Shown: positions 53,252 to 64,000 of the stretch, one piece after another
How the letters are laid out: every line of letters begins with the position of its first letter
Numbering within the stretch: the stretch's first letter is position 1
Notes under the pieces: generated by a model
Databases searched by the model: none
The model's input: the letters and a program-made list of their open reading frames with translations, nothing else
Told to the model about the DNA's origin: nothing
Source of the DNA: Cornus controversa
Lineage: Eukaryota > Streptophyta > Magnoliopsida > Cornales > Cornaceae
Assembly: GCA_026545225.1 (NCBI GenBank)
Contig: CM048848.1
Coordinates: 43,204,806 to 43,268,805, forward strand
Direction of reading: 5' to 3'
DNA: 64,000 nucleotides
Made by a program: the position numbers and the translations under genes

Positions 53252-53282
<31 letters not shown>
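53252..53282. repeat. (AT)n microsatellite
   Basis: Perfect AT dinucleotide run of about 30 bases. Confidence 0.9.
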
Positions 53283-53283
<1 letters not shown>

Positions 53284-53419
53284 TGTGAGATATAAATTTG
53301 TAATTGGCATATTTTCGGTGATCAAAACCTGATTGATCGAGTTGTAATTTTTGTATTATTTTATGTAATGAATATTCGACAACTTCGAGCTGATATTTAA
53401 GTGCACGAACATAGTTAAA

Positions 53420-54431
53420 TTGGTAAGAACACCATATAGTACAGGTAAGTATGGTGAGAACACTTTGCACGTTATATTTCCGAGCCTATTTCGAAAAAAT
53501 AGGACCGGTCCAACTTTTCTCGGTATTTTTGTTTCTGCAAGTTTTTATAAAGTCCCACCGGTCCTAGGAATTGGGCACCGGTCCCACTTAGTCTGTTCCA
53601 AATAAGAAATAATTTTGACAAAAATTCTAATTTCTATTGGGTTTGAAACTTCTAAGAGAGTTCTATTTTGGTATTTGACTTCTTTTCCAAGTAGAATTAG
53701 GACTCCCTTGCCTATATATATGTATCTATATTTTTTTTACAAAAGAAGCCTGAAATATTATTATTTTTAGAGAGAGAGAGTATATACAGTATAATTAAAG
53801 CAAACTATTTTTTCAGAATACACATCTATATTTCATGAGTGATATTTATGATGCTATTTTACTACTGATTAGCTACTCAGAGACTGCATCAAATCATTTG
53901 CTGGTTAGAGCATTGGATTTGTGATTCTTCTCTTACTTACTGAAGAAGAAATGTGACCATATCGCACTATGATGGGAACGGGATACTTGCTGAATATTTT
54001 TTGTTCTTCCAGCAACCTTTCTGTAAGGATCATGATGTTAGTTGGAAGTCTACAGCAGTTGGATTGGAGGTCGCAATTTTAAGCCTGAGGTGTTCCAAGT
54101 GTTCCGCATCAGATTCTTGACAGAGTGAAGAGGGGTGTGAGTTTGAAATAGAGTCTGTTGTACTTTGCTTCATTATAGTGGATTGGTTTTCTGATACTTT
54201 TCGCCTCCCTCGTGATTTTTTTCCCGATCTGGGTTTTCCACGTATATCCGATGCATTCTTTAATTTACTTGCACTCTAAGTTATTTACTTGTTTTAATTG
54301 TTTGGTTAATTTTTAATTAGACTTAAAATTGAATTAATTTAGAAGATTAAGCAAATGAATAAGTGAACCTATTCACCCCCCACTAGGTTTTAAATTACTT
54401 TCACAACCACTTCCGTACCACGCAACTCACA
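53420..54431 (+). repeat. SIRE-like Ty1/copia 5' LTR
   Basis: The right edge (CTCACA) directly precedes a primer-site-like TGGTATTAGAGC at 54434-54445. The U5 part has TTTTTTCCCGATCTGGGTTT, CCACGTATATCC and CCTATTCACCCCCCACTAGG, typical of plant SIRE/Maximus LTRs. The left edge is approximate, based on ACCGGTCC-rich sequence near 53500-53590. Confidence 0.6.
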
Positions 54432-54514
54432 ATTGGTATTAGAGCAGTGTTCTCTAATTTGTCAGTAGTTCCTTGAGAAATATTTTTAAAATCAAATTTT
54501 TTTTCAAAAATTAT

Positions 54515-56560
54515 TATGGAATCTAGTATGAAAGAGGGTTGATCGATTTAATGAACTCTTTTGTTTGATGATTCAAATTATACTTTCTGGAAGTCTCGCA
54601 TGAAAGCCTTATTGAAATCTCAAGGAGAGAGAGTTTGGATGGCTGTTGAGAATGGCTATAAAACTCCTACCATTACCAGTATTGGTGATGCTGCCATGAA
54701 TGTAGAAAAGGATAAAACAACATGGTATAATGCTGAGCATGAAGATACTAACAATAACAACAAGGATTTATATGTTATATTTAATTCTGTTGTTCCTTCA
54801 GAATTTGCTAGAATTTTTGTATGTTCCACTTCAAAAGAAGCATGAGATATTTTATAGGTAACTCATGAGGGTACCACCAAGGTAAGGAAATCCAAGTTAC
54901 AAATGCTTGCCACTAAATTTGAAATAATTAGAATGGATGAAGATGAGATATTTTTTTATTTTTATTGTAGGCTTAACGATATTGTTCAAAGTAGTGCTAA
55001 CCTTGATGAGAAAATTCCATCTTTCAAATCATCAGAAAAATCATGAGATCATTGCCTGATAGATTCCAAGCTAAGTTGGAAGTCTTAGATGAAAGTAGAG
55101 ATGTAGATTCTATAGAGGTGGCTAAGTTAGTTGGATCAATTCAAACTTTTGAGATGAAATATCCAAAGTTTCAGAAATAAAAAAATTTGGCTTTAAAAAC
55201 CTCAAAAACTTCCAAGTCTTTAAATGTGTCAAATATTTTAAATTCTTCAAAATCTGAAGTTAAAAAAGTTGAAAGTTTTGAATATGACTCAGATAATGAT
55301 GTTGCTCTCCTTATTAGAAAATTTAGGAAGATTCTTAAATATGAAAAATATAGAAATCTTAGAAAATGTAATCCTTCTAAATTTCGAAATCAAAGCTCAT
55401 CATCCAAATGTAAGGAAAGGAAAGAGAAAGAAGATGACTCTAGGGAGACTGAGGTCACTTGTTGGACATGTGGTGGTAACGGTTATACATCAAATCAATG
55501 TCCAAGTTTTAAGAAAAATAACTTTAGTGTAAAGAAATGTTCAAACACTAAAAGAAATCCATGAAAGCTATTATTTATAAGTCAAGTCTTCTAACTCTGA
55601 TAGTGATTCTTCTGTTGAAAATAATTCTCTTGCTTTTGTTGCTTTAGTGAATGATGATACTGTTGATAATCATTCTTCTAATGTAGGTAAAGCAGAAAAG
55701 TTTACAACTCTAAGTCAAGTTAGGTCTGCTGATTCAGAAGATGAAAAAAAAGAAGAACCAACCAAGGAAGAACTGTCCAAGGCTTTTGAAGAGTTGCTTA
55801 CAGAAACTGTCAAGGTCAAAAGAGCCTATAAAAAACAAACCAAACAGTTTGAGATGGTGAAAAGTGAAAAAGAGTCACTAAAGGAAGAAACTAAGAAGAT
55901 CCAGAAAAAGATTGAAGAGAATAAACAGAAATTCTGAACCTATAAGGTAAAATCAAGTTTCTCGAAAGCGAGGTAAGTCAAGCTATTTCTGCTAAAGATA
56001 TTCTTGTTACTAGAATTAATTTTTTTGAGCCTAAATTGAAAAAATCACAAAAGAAATTAATTGCTTTTACTTTTGGGCAAATTAAGCTTGATAGCATGAT
56101 TAGTGTTGGTACGCCTGTAGGAGATAAAATGGACTATGTTTTGTTGGATCATCATCTAAAGGAAAAACTATTTTATTTAAACTCAAGAACTCAAATGTGT
56201 TTGAACCCAAACATAAGCCTTTAGTTGAGTCTTTGCATGCTAAAATTGTGTCCAGTGTTCTTTATTGTACTTTTTGTGGTAAGAATGGATATAGTCAACA
56301 CTATTGCTATAAAAAATGAAGATATTCTAATTCTGATTTTCATGTTCATAATTCTTTTGCTAAGAATAGATTCATACTAAAAAAATCACATGATTGCAAC
56401 AGACCCCAAAATTCTCAAGTTAAAAGGAATTCAAATAAGAAAAATGATGTTTTTGTTTCTCCACGTAATTTTTCTGATAGTTACATGTTAAAACAATCTG
56501 GATAAGAAAGGGAGATTTAGAGAAGTTTGTGTCTGTTGATACTATAAGATTTATTCCTAA
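54515..56560 (+). pseudogene. SIRE-like gag remnant without pol
   Basis: Follows the primer site. Early stops lie at 54539-54562. Readable gag: DDSNYTFWKSRMKALLKS (about 54564), TWYNAEHEDTNNNNKDL, VTHEGTTKVRKSKLQML (about 54865) and MRSLPDRFQAKLEVLDES-like sequence near 55050. A charged Lys/Glu-rich coiled-coil block follows (55740-55935). Two CCHC-like knuckles read CWTCGGNGYTSNQC (about 55461) and CTFCGKNGYSQHYC (about 56268). In both the zinc-binding His is Tyr. No protease, integrase or RT follows before unrelated sequence at about 56560, so the element is truncated or gag-only. Confidence 0.8.
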
Positions 56561-56840
56561 TAGGTCATTGGGTACAAAAACCCCTAACTAGGTCATTAGA
56601 ATTTTTATGGTCATGGAATGAGCTTATGTTCATTATCTGTTCTCCATTGGACCATATTTTTTAGGTTAGGTTTTGTTTATTTTTAGTGATAATCATATGA
56701 GATTATGAGAATCATATTTTTCTGATAAATAATGTAAATTCTATGTATTTCTTTTAAATTTTACTTTAATTTGTGAATGCATAATTGGGGCACTTAAATT
56801 TTTGATGAATGAAATACTTGATTTGATGATCTAAACATTG
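56561..56840. other. Intergenic DNA, nothing recognised
   Basis: AT-rich junction between the gag remnant and the next repeat. No LTR matching the one at 53420-54431 was found here. Confidence 0.4.
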
Positions 56841-56869
56841 TTGACTAATGTGCTGTATTTATATCTGTA

Positions 56870-57120
56870 GTTACCCTTGTGGATGGGTGTGAGTGGGCGG
56901 GTGCGAAGACAAACACTGGGCTGAGCTACCACACTGACAAGGTACAGGGTGCTCAATCCCACATCTCTTGGGTGTGAAAAAATGGATGTGCTTATATGTA
57001 GTATGTTCTCTTCAAATGGTATGAGGCATTTTGGGGAAAAACTCAAGAGCAAAATCATGCGGGCTCAGGCCTAAAGCGGACAATATCATACCATGTGTTA
57101 GAGCGGGGTATTACAAAAAG
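56870..57120 (+). repeat. LTR-like dispersed repeat fragment
   Basis: TGCTCAATCCCACATCTCTTGG, AAATGGTATGAGGC, AAAGCGGACAATATCATACC and GAGCGGGGTATTACA are wording common in a widespread plant LTR-type repeat (AAAGCGGACAATAT...TTACA). Only the 3' part is present. The next LTR element inserted directly at its end. Confidence 0.45.
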
Positions 57121-57595
57121 TGTTATGAATTATGACTTATATTTCTAATATAATTTGGTTTCTATATAGAGTTGTATTTTAATAAGTAATTCTTAGTGGA
57201 CAAGTTGTCTTGTGCTCTAAGAAATCGTAATTCTTGTGCAATAAAGAATGAATTTGGGGCTTTTATGAATAAAAATAGGGTTGAGTGAGATGGTAGAGAG
57301 AGAAAAGACATAAGAGGTTGGTGAGTGCTGTGAGAAGAGGAGAGAGTATATGTAATTCTTTTCGGGAGAAAATGCCAAGAGAAAGAGTGTGTGTGGTAGG
57401 TATTCTTTCCCGATTTTGTAAATTCTTTTTGCAATTATAGTGAAATCTGGATGTAACTCTAGAGTTGGGTAAACCATGTAAAATATTGTGTTGTGCGTGG
57501 ATGTGTACAATTTTTAATCTCCGTATATGCTTATATGATTGTGACGTGATGATATGCTTTCGATATGTTGAACGAAGGATAATTAATTCCCAACA
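57121..57595 (+). repeat. 5' LTR of the small LTR element
   Basis: TGTTATGAATTATG...CCCAACA. Contains GTAATTCTTGTGCAAT and GAGAGAGTATATGTAATTC shared with the partner LTR. Confidence 0.88.
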
Positions 57596-58047
57596 AGTGG
57601 TATCAAAGCCAATGATGTGTCAGAACTCGTAGTTGGTCTTGAAGATTAGAGTCAAAAATTGGTGGTGTGTCAAAGTAGAAGGTTGATCGTGAAGAGTTGT
57701 GGAGATATAATCAGAGTTGATGTTGACACGAGGATGATGATAGTGTGAAGCCCATGAGAAATAAGTCTTGGGACAAACTGGAGGATGCTCGTTTCAAGAT
57801 GGGGTAAGATGATGGTATGGAGAATGGAGGTTTGCTATTTTTGGCCTAGAAAAGCAGTGAGGGATTTTTGCTGCATTTTAGTCCAAAAATAAGCAAGCAG
57901 AGGAGATTGATTGATTGGTGGGTTGCCATGTGTGAGCAATTGACCACCAAGGATGAAGTTATGGAGTTTTGTTTGAGGTAGAGGAATCTTCAGTCATGGT
58001 GGAGCTATAGAGGAGTGCGTTGATGAAATTTGAGCCAAGGTGAATAT

Positions 58048-58535
58048 TGTTAGGAATTGTGGCTTGTATTCCTAATATAATTAGGTTTATATATGGAGTT
58101 GTATTTTAATAGGTAATTCTTAAAGGATAAGTTGTCTTGGGCTCTAAAGAATTGTAATTCTTGTGTAACAAGGAATGAGTTTGGATACTCTATAAATAGA
58201 GATGGAGTTGAGTGAGAAGGTAGAGAGAAAAGACGTAAGGGGTTGGTGAGTGCTGTGAGGAGATGAGAGAGTATATGTAATTCCTTTCAAAAGAAGATGT
58301 CAATAGAAAGAGTGAAAGAGTGTGTGTGGTAGACATGCATTCCACATATTATATATTCTCTTCTCAATTATAGTGAAATCTCTTTCCATAGATTTAACCC
58401 TAAAGCTTGGTGAACCATGTAAAATATAGTGTTGTGCGTGGATGTGTATGATTGTTATCTCTATATATGCTTGTATAATTATGATGTGATGATATGTTTC
58501 TGCTGTATCTAACGAAGGTGAATTAATTCCTAACA
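58048..58535 (+). repeat. 3' LTR of the small LTR element
   Basis: TGTTAGGAATTGTGG...CCTAACA with a TATA-like CTATAAATAGAG (about 58190-58201). It shows many substitutions and small indels against the left LTR, so the insertion is old. Confidence 0.88.
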
Positions 58536-58540
58536 AAAAG

Positions 58541-59619
58541 GAGTATGAAAGGAACGTGATTTCTTAGAGAATCTATCAATTACTAAAGAATAAAATTTAC
58601 TAATGGTGTGTTATTGCTTATTGTGAGATTATATGCTGCGAGCTTATTGAGTAATTGAGGGTGGCAATAATTTTTGGCTGAAATTGTAATTAGGATCTAT
58701 TTTCCAATATGCTTCTACTTATACATATAAATAGTCCGTTAAAATATGTTAAGTGTAAGGTTAAAAACATAGGATTGCAATAAGGATAATTTATTCTTGT
58801 CCCATTTTGATAATGAATTTGATTTTTCTCTATTCATAGTAAAACATAGGGGAGAATGGAATGGAATGAAATGCCCATTCAACCTCCTAATTTCTATCCT
58901 TTTGTTTGGTAAGTAATTATAAAGTTGGAATGACCATTCTTTACCATTTTAGAGAATGGTCATTCCCACAAAATCATTCCACTTCTCAACAAAATGAATG
59001 GCCATTCCATTCTCATTTAAAAAGTATGGAGTAAAAAAAATATTCAGGTTACTAAAAGAAAAAAAAAAGCCCCCCACTTCTTCAACATCATGGTCCCCGA
59101 TCGGCGACTAAGCCCTGTCTGAAATCAATCCTTGATGGAGGTCAGCGACGAAGCAGTCCAAAATCAGTTCCACTCTTCGACATTGGGGCTTGACAAGTAA
59201 CTGTACAAATTCCTCATTAGCATTATCCACTGTCTCTCTTTATATATATGAAATTCACTTTATTTCTCCATTTGGGCAACAAATTTTTTGTAATCAACAA
59301 GACAGGTTCTCTACAAGAAGAATCTAGAAGAGATATTGTTGTGTGTGAATATGTATATATGTATATGGCATTAAAAGACAATTTTTTTTTAATCAACCTC
59401 CGACTAACTAATAATGCTCTTGGCTACGAAATTTTGATTTTATCTAGCCTAAGATGAATTAAACATAGAATCATGTAATTCTCATATTCATGTTACAAGT
59501 TTGATTATCATTACAAATTTTGAAGTGCATGGTCATTTTATCTTATGTGAATACAATTGCAACAAACAAAACCTTGATTTTTAGTGTGAAAGTCAGTTTA
59601 GGATAAAAGAAAATTGATA
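58541..59619. other. Intergenic DNA with a weak hairpin MITE
   Basis: At about 58855-59020 GAGAATGGAATGG at the left and CCATTCCATTCTC at the right form an imperfect hairpin similar in style to the element at 63303-63670. The rest is AT-rich with no recognisable gene. Confidence 0.4.
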
Positions 59620-59755
59620 TGTAGTTCAACAGTCGAACTAATTAGACTATTTTATGTGAGTGGGAAATGAAGTTATTATGACGTCAACCATTATGATTAC
59701 GTTATGATGATGTCATTCTCCACTCACATAAATACAGTTGAATATGTTCAATTTT
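59620..59755. repeat. Hairpin-forming repeat (MITE-like)
   Basis: ATTTTATGTGAGTGG (about 59650) pairs with CCACTCACATAAAT (about 59728). The arms continue inward over GAAGTTATTATGACG and TTATGATGATGTC, and outward over AACAGTCGAACT and AGTTGAATATGTT. Small inverted repeat, no TSD fixed. Confidence 0.5.
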
Positions 59756-60187
59756 TTATTACGACTGAAGATGAAATGGAGCAAAAGTCTAAATTCACAT
59801 TTTGGATCAGAATTCATATTCTGATATGAATCTGAATAATATTTTATTGACAAAATTCATATATGACTTGTAATTCAAGCAAGATCCTAATAAAGTAAAA
59901 TATGCTTGATTCGGATTGGATCATGTGTTAAGCTCGATTTATTTCATGCTTACTCATATCTCGAACGGATCCAAATCCATGATGATCTTTTAAGGAAGAT
60001 TCATACCCAATTCATTTAAAATTTGGATTCAAATTAAAATCCAACTCGTTAAACTTTGGATTGAATCAGATTTTGCACCAAATCCACTTTATTCCATACC
60101 CTAGTCCATGGTCAACTCAGATGGCGCCTTTAGTTATGCAAATAATTAATGTTTGGTGAAAACAATTTATGTTAAGGACACATGAGA
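59756..60187. other. Intergenic DNA, nothing recognised
   Basis: AT-rich and non-coding as far as can be read. Confidence 0.4.
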
Positions 60188-60440
60188 GAGAGAGAGTTTG
60201 TTGTAAATGAGAAAGAGCAAGAGAGAGAAATATAAATGAGAGAGATTGTTGGAGTTGAGAGAGAATCTGATTCGGATTACGGGTTAATCTATTAAAAAAA
60301 ATAGATTTGTTTCATTTTCAACTTCTTTTAATATTTTTATAAATTTGGAACACGTGCCACACTTTTATTGAGCAACATCACATAGAAGAACCAACTTGGT
60401 TGCATAGGATTGGATCCAAGTATTGTCATTTTTTTATAGG
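60188..60440 (-). repeat. Dispersed repeat, minus-oriented copy
   Basis: Reverse-complement partner of 52857-53105. It starts in [15 protein letters not shown] DNA and ends near GCATAGGATTGG. The two copies face each other across about 7.1 kb. Confidence 0.75.
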
Positions 60441-60655
60441 GTCCAAGTTAATGTTGTTTAGTTTTTAAAAATTTTATTAGTAAATGTTAAGATGACAACT
60501 TTATTAATTATTCAAAGATAGTATTATAGTTGATAACTGGCATGAGATGTACCATTCTCTCTCTACAAACAAGAAAGAGCGCCCAATGTATGTATAAGGC
60601 CGTAACCAACCCTAACTAAATTTGGTTCAACCATCAAATTTAGAATTAGAGTGGT

Positions 60656-60696
<41 letters not shown>

Positions 60697-61091
60697 GCTA
60701 AGATTGGGGCAGCCTCAATTGACTCTTAATTTTCCCGGTTTGCTTGTTAAAGTTTTCTCACACATCATTTATTTGAATAAGGCAAATTCTTTTGGATAAG
60801 TAGCAATATTCAATCTAATCCTCTAGAATCTTAACATTTTTTTTAAAATTATCTACCCAAAATCTCATCAACTTTCATGTGTGAACATTTTCTCCTACTA
60901 GAAAGAAAAACTGAAACCTATTGACTTTTTTTTTTTTTTTTTTTTTTTGTAATTTAGAAGGCATAACCAGTATCTCATGCTTTTCTTTTTCACTTTTATT
61001 CTTGAGTCCATTTGGCAAAAAAGCATCTTCACATTCACTTGTTAACTGCAAATATGTAATGGCCCATAAAAAAAAATGTAGACATAAATAC

Positions 61092-61129
<38 letters not shown>

Positions 61130-61440
61130 ACAGAAACAAGTTAATTAATGAGGGATGGTCCCTTTTGAGATTCTTGATAAAACTGAAATGGGTACACAGA
61201 AAACCACTAGTGTGGTCCCTGTGACATTGATGAAACGATGGTCCCTGAAGATATGTGCCTAAAATGCACCAACCAAAATTCTTATGAAGTTGTTTTTGAA
61301 AGCAATTTTATATGCAGTTGCTTCGAAACCAACCCAAAAGGTTCTAAGAGATATTGGAAGCCAGTGTTTGGATGCAACAACTCTTCCTCCTTTTCCATTG
61401 CATATCAGGTATAAAAGAAAAGGTCAAATTCACTTACATC
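60441..61440. other. Intergenic DNA with simple repeats
   Basis: (TA)n at 60658-60694, poly-T at 60926-60948 and a compound (TA)n(TG)n at 61091-61129. A GGTCCCTGTGACATTGATG / GGTCCCTGAAG phrase near 61216-61250 is MITE-like but lacks borders. No gene was recognised. Confidence 0.5.
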
Positions 61441-62290
61441 TCATAAGGTCAAATTACATTCGAATAAATTCTTTGATTTTTATTTTTTTCACCTTTCTTA
61501 AATTTATTTTACCAATAATTAGAGAAAATTTTTAGTATAAAAAGATAATTTTGTTCTTGCATTATAAAATCACATTATATTTCAAATAAAGTAAAATACA
61601 ATGACCTCCTCTGAGATTTGTTGTAATTGCATTGACGTCTTCGAAAAAAAAATTTTGATTTTTAAAATGACATTTTTGTCTATATTATACTCTCTCTGTT
61701 TAGTCTTCTTTTGTACACCTGCTACACCACCACAGTCACCACCCATAACCACCATTGATCTTCAATCTTACTCCTAACATTTCTGATCAATTGTCAAAAA
61801 TTATTTCATACATTCTTTTAAAAAATATTCGACCATGGTCATATACATACAAACGCATACATAGGATCGAATATATGGACCAAGTTATTGAGTTTTGTTG
61901 TGAGTTACGAGTACGAGTTGACGAAATTGACCAGACTGGTGGTGTTGTGTGCGTGGAAGTGTACATATATTTTAGAAATTAGATTTTTTTATTATTAAAT
62001 TATTTGGGTGTATAATAGTAAAATCATCCTAAAATATTATTTCAAATCATTATAGGGGAGATTAGTGCAATTATGACAAAGTTAAGGAGAGTTCAGTACA
62101 ATTACGGCAAACCTCAGGAGATGTTATTGTATTTTATTCTATTTGAAATATAATGTGATATTATAATGTAAGGACAAAATTGTCTTTTCACTCATAAAAT
62201 TTATTTCGATCACCGAAAAAATTAATTTAAAGGAGGTGAAAGAAATAAAGGTCAAACGGTTTATTTGAATGTAATTTGACCAAATCTCAT
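61441..62290. mobile_element. Foldback/MULE-like element with about 250-bp inverted arms
   Basis: The left arm begins GGTCAAATTACATTC (about 61447) and the right arm ends GAATGTAATTTGACC (about 62265-62280). Further arm blocks pair in order: TTTTTTTCACC, AAGATAATTTTGTTCTTGC, ATCACATTATATTTCAAAT, AAAATACAATGACCTCC and TTTGTTGTAATTG. By eye the arms match at about 75-80 % over some 250 bases, with an AT-rich loop. The GACCTCC...GGTTTG wording links it to the MULE-type MITE at 48681-49812. No transposase; exact ends and TSD not fixed. Confidence 0.7.
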
Positions 62291-62557
62291 GAGAGACCAA
62301 TAAATTTAACCATAAAAGAAAAGAAAGTAAAAGAAAAGAATAGAAAAGAATCCAAGCATTTTTTTATTTTATTTTTTATCATTCAAACCTTCTTTTCTCC
62401 AATAGAATTTGTGCCATTGATAGTACAACAAACTCTTGATTCTAGATGTAGCGTCTTTGGCACAATACCATATTCAAAGAAACATTATTATGGTCTCCTT
62501 AAAAAGAGAAAAAGAGACAGAAGAACAATTTGTCCAAATTGCCATGAAAGTGGATTC

Positions 62558-62595
<38 letters not shown>

Positions 62596-63302
62596 TATTT
62601 GACAAATAGCAAATGCTTTGAAGTTCAAATGTAGTATGGTGGCAATAGTGGCCACAGTGGAGGGGAAAGAGAGGAATTGAATTCCACCAATTTTGTTATA
62701 GACAGTGTTATTTTGGAATTGCACATGACATGGGAAACCCATTATCTGCAATTTTAATTACTAAAATCATCTATAAACTAATAAACTATGGATACCAAAC
62801 TAATTTCTTTTGGAAGAGCACAAAATTAATCAACTCATAAGAGTGACCCACTGGTTAAAGAGTCTTGTGGATGAATAGTAAAATCATAAATATAGTCTTG
62901 TGTACCACAAAGGTCATCCCCTCACCAGATTGGACTGTGTACTGGGGAGGATCCTCTTCCTTGAAGGATGCCATGCTTAACATTCTTATTTACAACATAA
63001 CCAAATTACCGAACTTGAAAACTAATTAATTGCACTAGTTAAGTTGAAGGATTTAAGGCCCCTTTTGGATTAAGAATGACTATGAGAAAGAGAAAAAGAG
63101 AGATGAAAGAGAGAGAGAGAGAAAGGTCATATGACGGAAGATTTTGCCAAAGAGGTTGAGGAGTGAAAATAAATATCCATCTCTCCAACTTAAAAGTGAA
63201 AGCAAGTAGATCTTGTGTTTTAAAAAATAAAAAGACAAAATTGACTAAAATTGTATCTTAAAAATATGTTTAACAAAAAAAAGATAAGATAGCAACAACT
63301 TA
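62291..63302. other. Intergenic DNA, nothing recognised
   Basis: AT-rich with purine-rich runs, a (GA)n of about 30 bases at 62559-62588 and GAGAGA runs near 63109-63123. No gene was recognised. Confidence 0.45.
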
Positions 63303-63670
63303 TGCTGCGTTTGCTATGCAACAATGGAATGAAATGAACATTTCATTAAAGTGAGGATAAAATAAGAATGAGAATAGAATGAAATGGTTATTCTCATTCT
63401 ATTGTTTTGTTTCAAACATGAAATGATGCAAGAATGAAATAATGATTATATTATTTTTGGTAATTAGATTTTATTTTTTAATGTTTATTGGGAATGGAAT
63501 AATCATTCCATAGATTGAGTAGTGAAATGAATTTTCATTCTTTTTCATTTCAAAGGAATGACGCGGAATGATTATTCCCACTTAAGTTTTTCTAACCAAA
63601 TAAAGGAATTAATCCAAAAAGGTAATATTAACATTCCATTTCATTCCATTGTTGCGTACCAAACGCAACA
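63303..63670. mobile_element. MITE with inverted GCGTTTG termini
   Basis: The left end TGCTGCGTTTGCTATGCAAC and right end (reverse-complemented) TGTTGCGTTTGGTACGCAAC are inverted repeats. Both continue AATGGAATGAAATG. The interior is rich in GGAATGATTATTCC-type palindromes. About 368 bp, non-coding. No clear TSD, so the superfamily is open. Confidence 0.65.
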
Positions 63671-64000
63671 AGAATAATGCATTCTTAAAATTCATTTCAA
63701 ACACATCTTAACACCTCCGAAGGAGTTGCGTTTAAACCTATAAATAGATCGAATTCGGATCTGACCAGGGTTGATCTGACCTGAAAAGACTATTCCTCAT
63801 TAGACCCGACTCGATAACACGATGGATATTTCATGAATACATAACTGATTTGTTATTAAATAGATATTCGATCCGATAATCCGATTTATTAAGAGTGTAG
63901 TTTTTTTATTTTTGGATAGAAGAAATTAATGTCAAAAGAAATCGACAAACAATGATTAGAATAAAAATGATAGAAAACAAATGATAAATAAAATATGAAA
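63671..64000. other. AT-rich end of window, nothing recognised
   Basis: Contains GATCTGACC / GATCCGATAATCCG-type phrases similar to DNA at 4735-4800, possibly one dispersed repeat. No gene. Confidence 0.35.

Larger units (their letters stand above)
57121..58535 (+). mobile_element. Small non-autonomous LTR retrotransposon (TRIM/LARD-like)
   Basis: 1,415 bp with identical 5-bp duplications AAAAG (57116-57120 and 58536-58540). LTRs are 57121-57595 (475 bp) and 58048-58535 (488 bp), both TGTTA...CAACA/TAACA, diverged to roughly 85 %. Primer-site-like TGGTATCAAAGCC at 57598-57610. The interior is only 452 bp and shows no gag or pol. The LTRs resemble the solo LTR at 50213-50712. Structure is TRIM-like, although the LTRs are longer than usual for TRIMs, so an internally deleted copia element is an alternative. 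Confidence 0.88.

Noticed and set aside
1..64000. tRNA, rRNA, organelle-derived or viral insertions
   Set aside because: I looked for conserved tRNA arms, rRNA blocks and organelle genes and saw none. The only tRNA-like matches are retrotransposon primer-binding sites.

Overview
This is nuclear DNA of a flowering plant, most likely a eudicot with a large, repeat-rich genome. The two host genes have many exons with GT-AG introns, the intergenic DNA is AT-rich, and most of the rest is plant transposable elements. No rRNA, tRNA, CRISPR or bacterial-type feature was seen.

Region 1 (1-33.7 kb) is the 3' part of a plus-strand gene of the cinnamoyl-CoA reductase / phenylacetaldehyde reductase type (extended SDR family). 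Four exons are visible: 5932-6123, 7056-7221, 30404-30590 and 33547-33691. They are in phase and free of stops. The NADP-binding N-terminal exon(s) are not in the window. The intron between 7221 and 30404 is 23.2 kb. It holds an RTE-type LINE, a tandem duplication, a SIRE-like LTR fragment, a three-deep nest (MULE-type DNA element > TRIM-like LTR element > Gypsy-type solo LTR), a GC-rich hAT element with a perfect 8-bp TSD, a very young Ty1/copia element (19563-24607), and an older Ty1/copia element (25238-29892). Two more LINE relics and a 3'-truncated Ty1/copia lie in the flanking introns or upstream DNA.

Region 2 (33.7-37.0 kb) is the intergenic space between two convergent genes.

Region 3 (37.0-45.2 kb) is a complete minus-strand polyamine oxidase gene (PAO1 type). 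It has 10 exons encoding 496 aa. A TATA box and a GA/CT-rich leader lie upstream of its ATG.

Region 4 (45.2-64 kb) holds no convincing host gene. It contains a hAT-type element with a nested MULE-MITE (perfect 9-bp TSD), a solo LTR with a perfect 5-bp TSD, a SIRE-like LTR plus gag without pol, a small non-coding LTR element of the solo LTR's family (perfect 5-bp TSD), a pair of inverted dispersed repeats, a foldback-like element with about 250-bp arms, and several MITE-like hairpins.

I see no new enzymatic or defence system. The notable content is the intron architecture of the reductase gene and the datable nesting of transposons. Coordinates of LTRs, TSDs and exon edges were read by eye. 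Lineage names for repeats come from structure and motif recognition, not from database searches.
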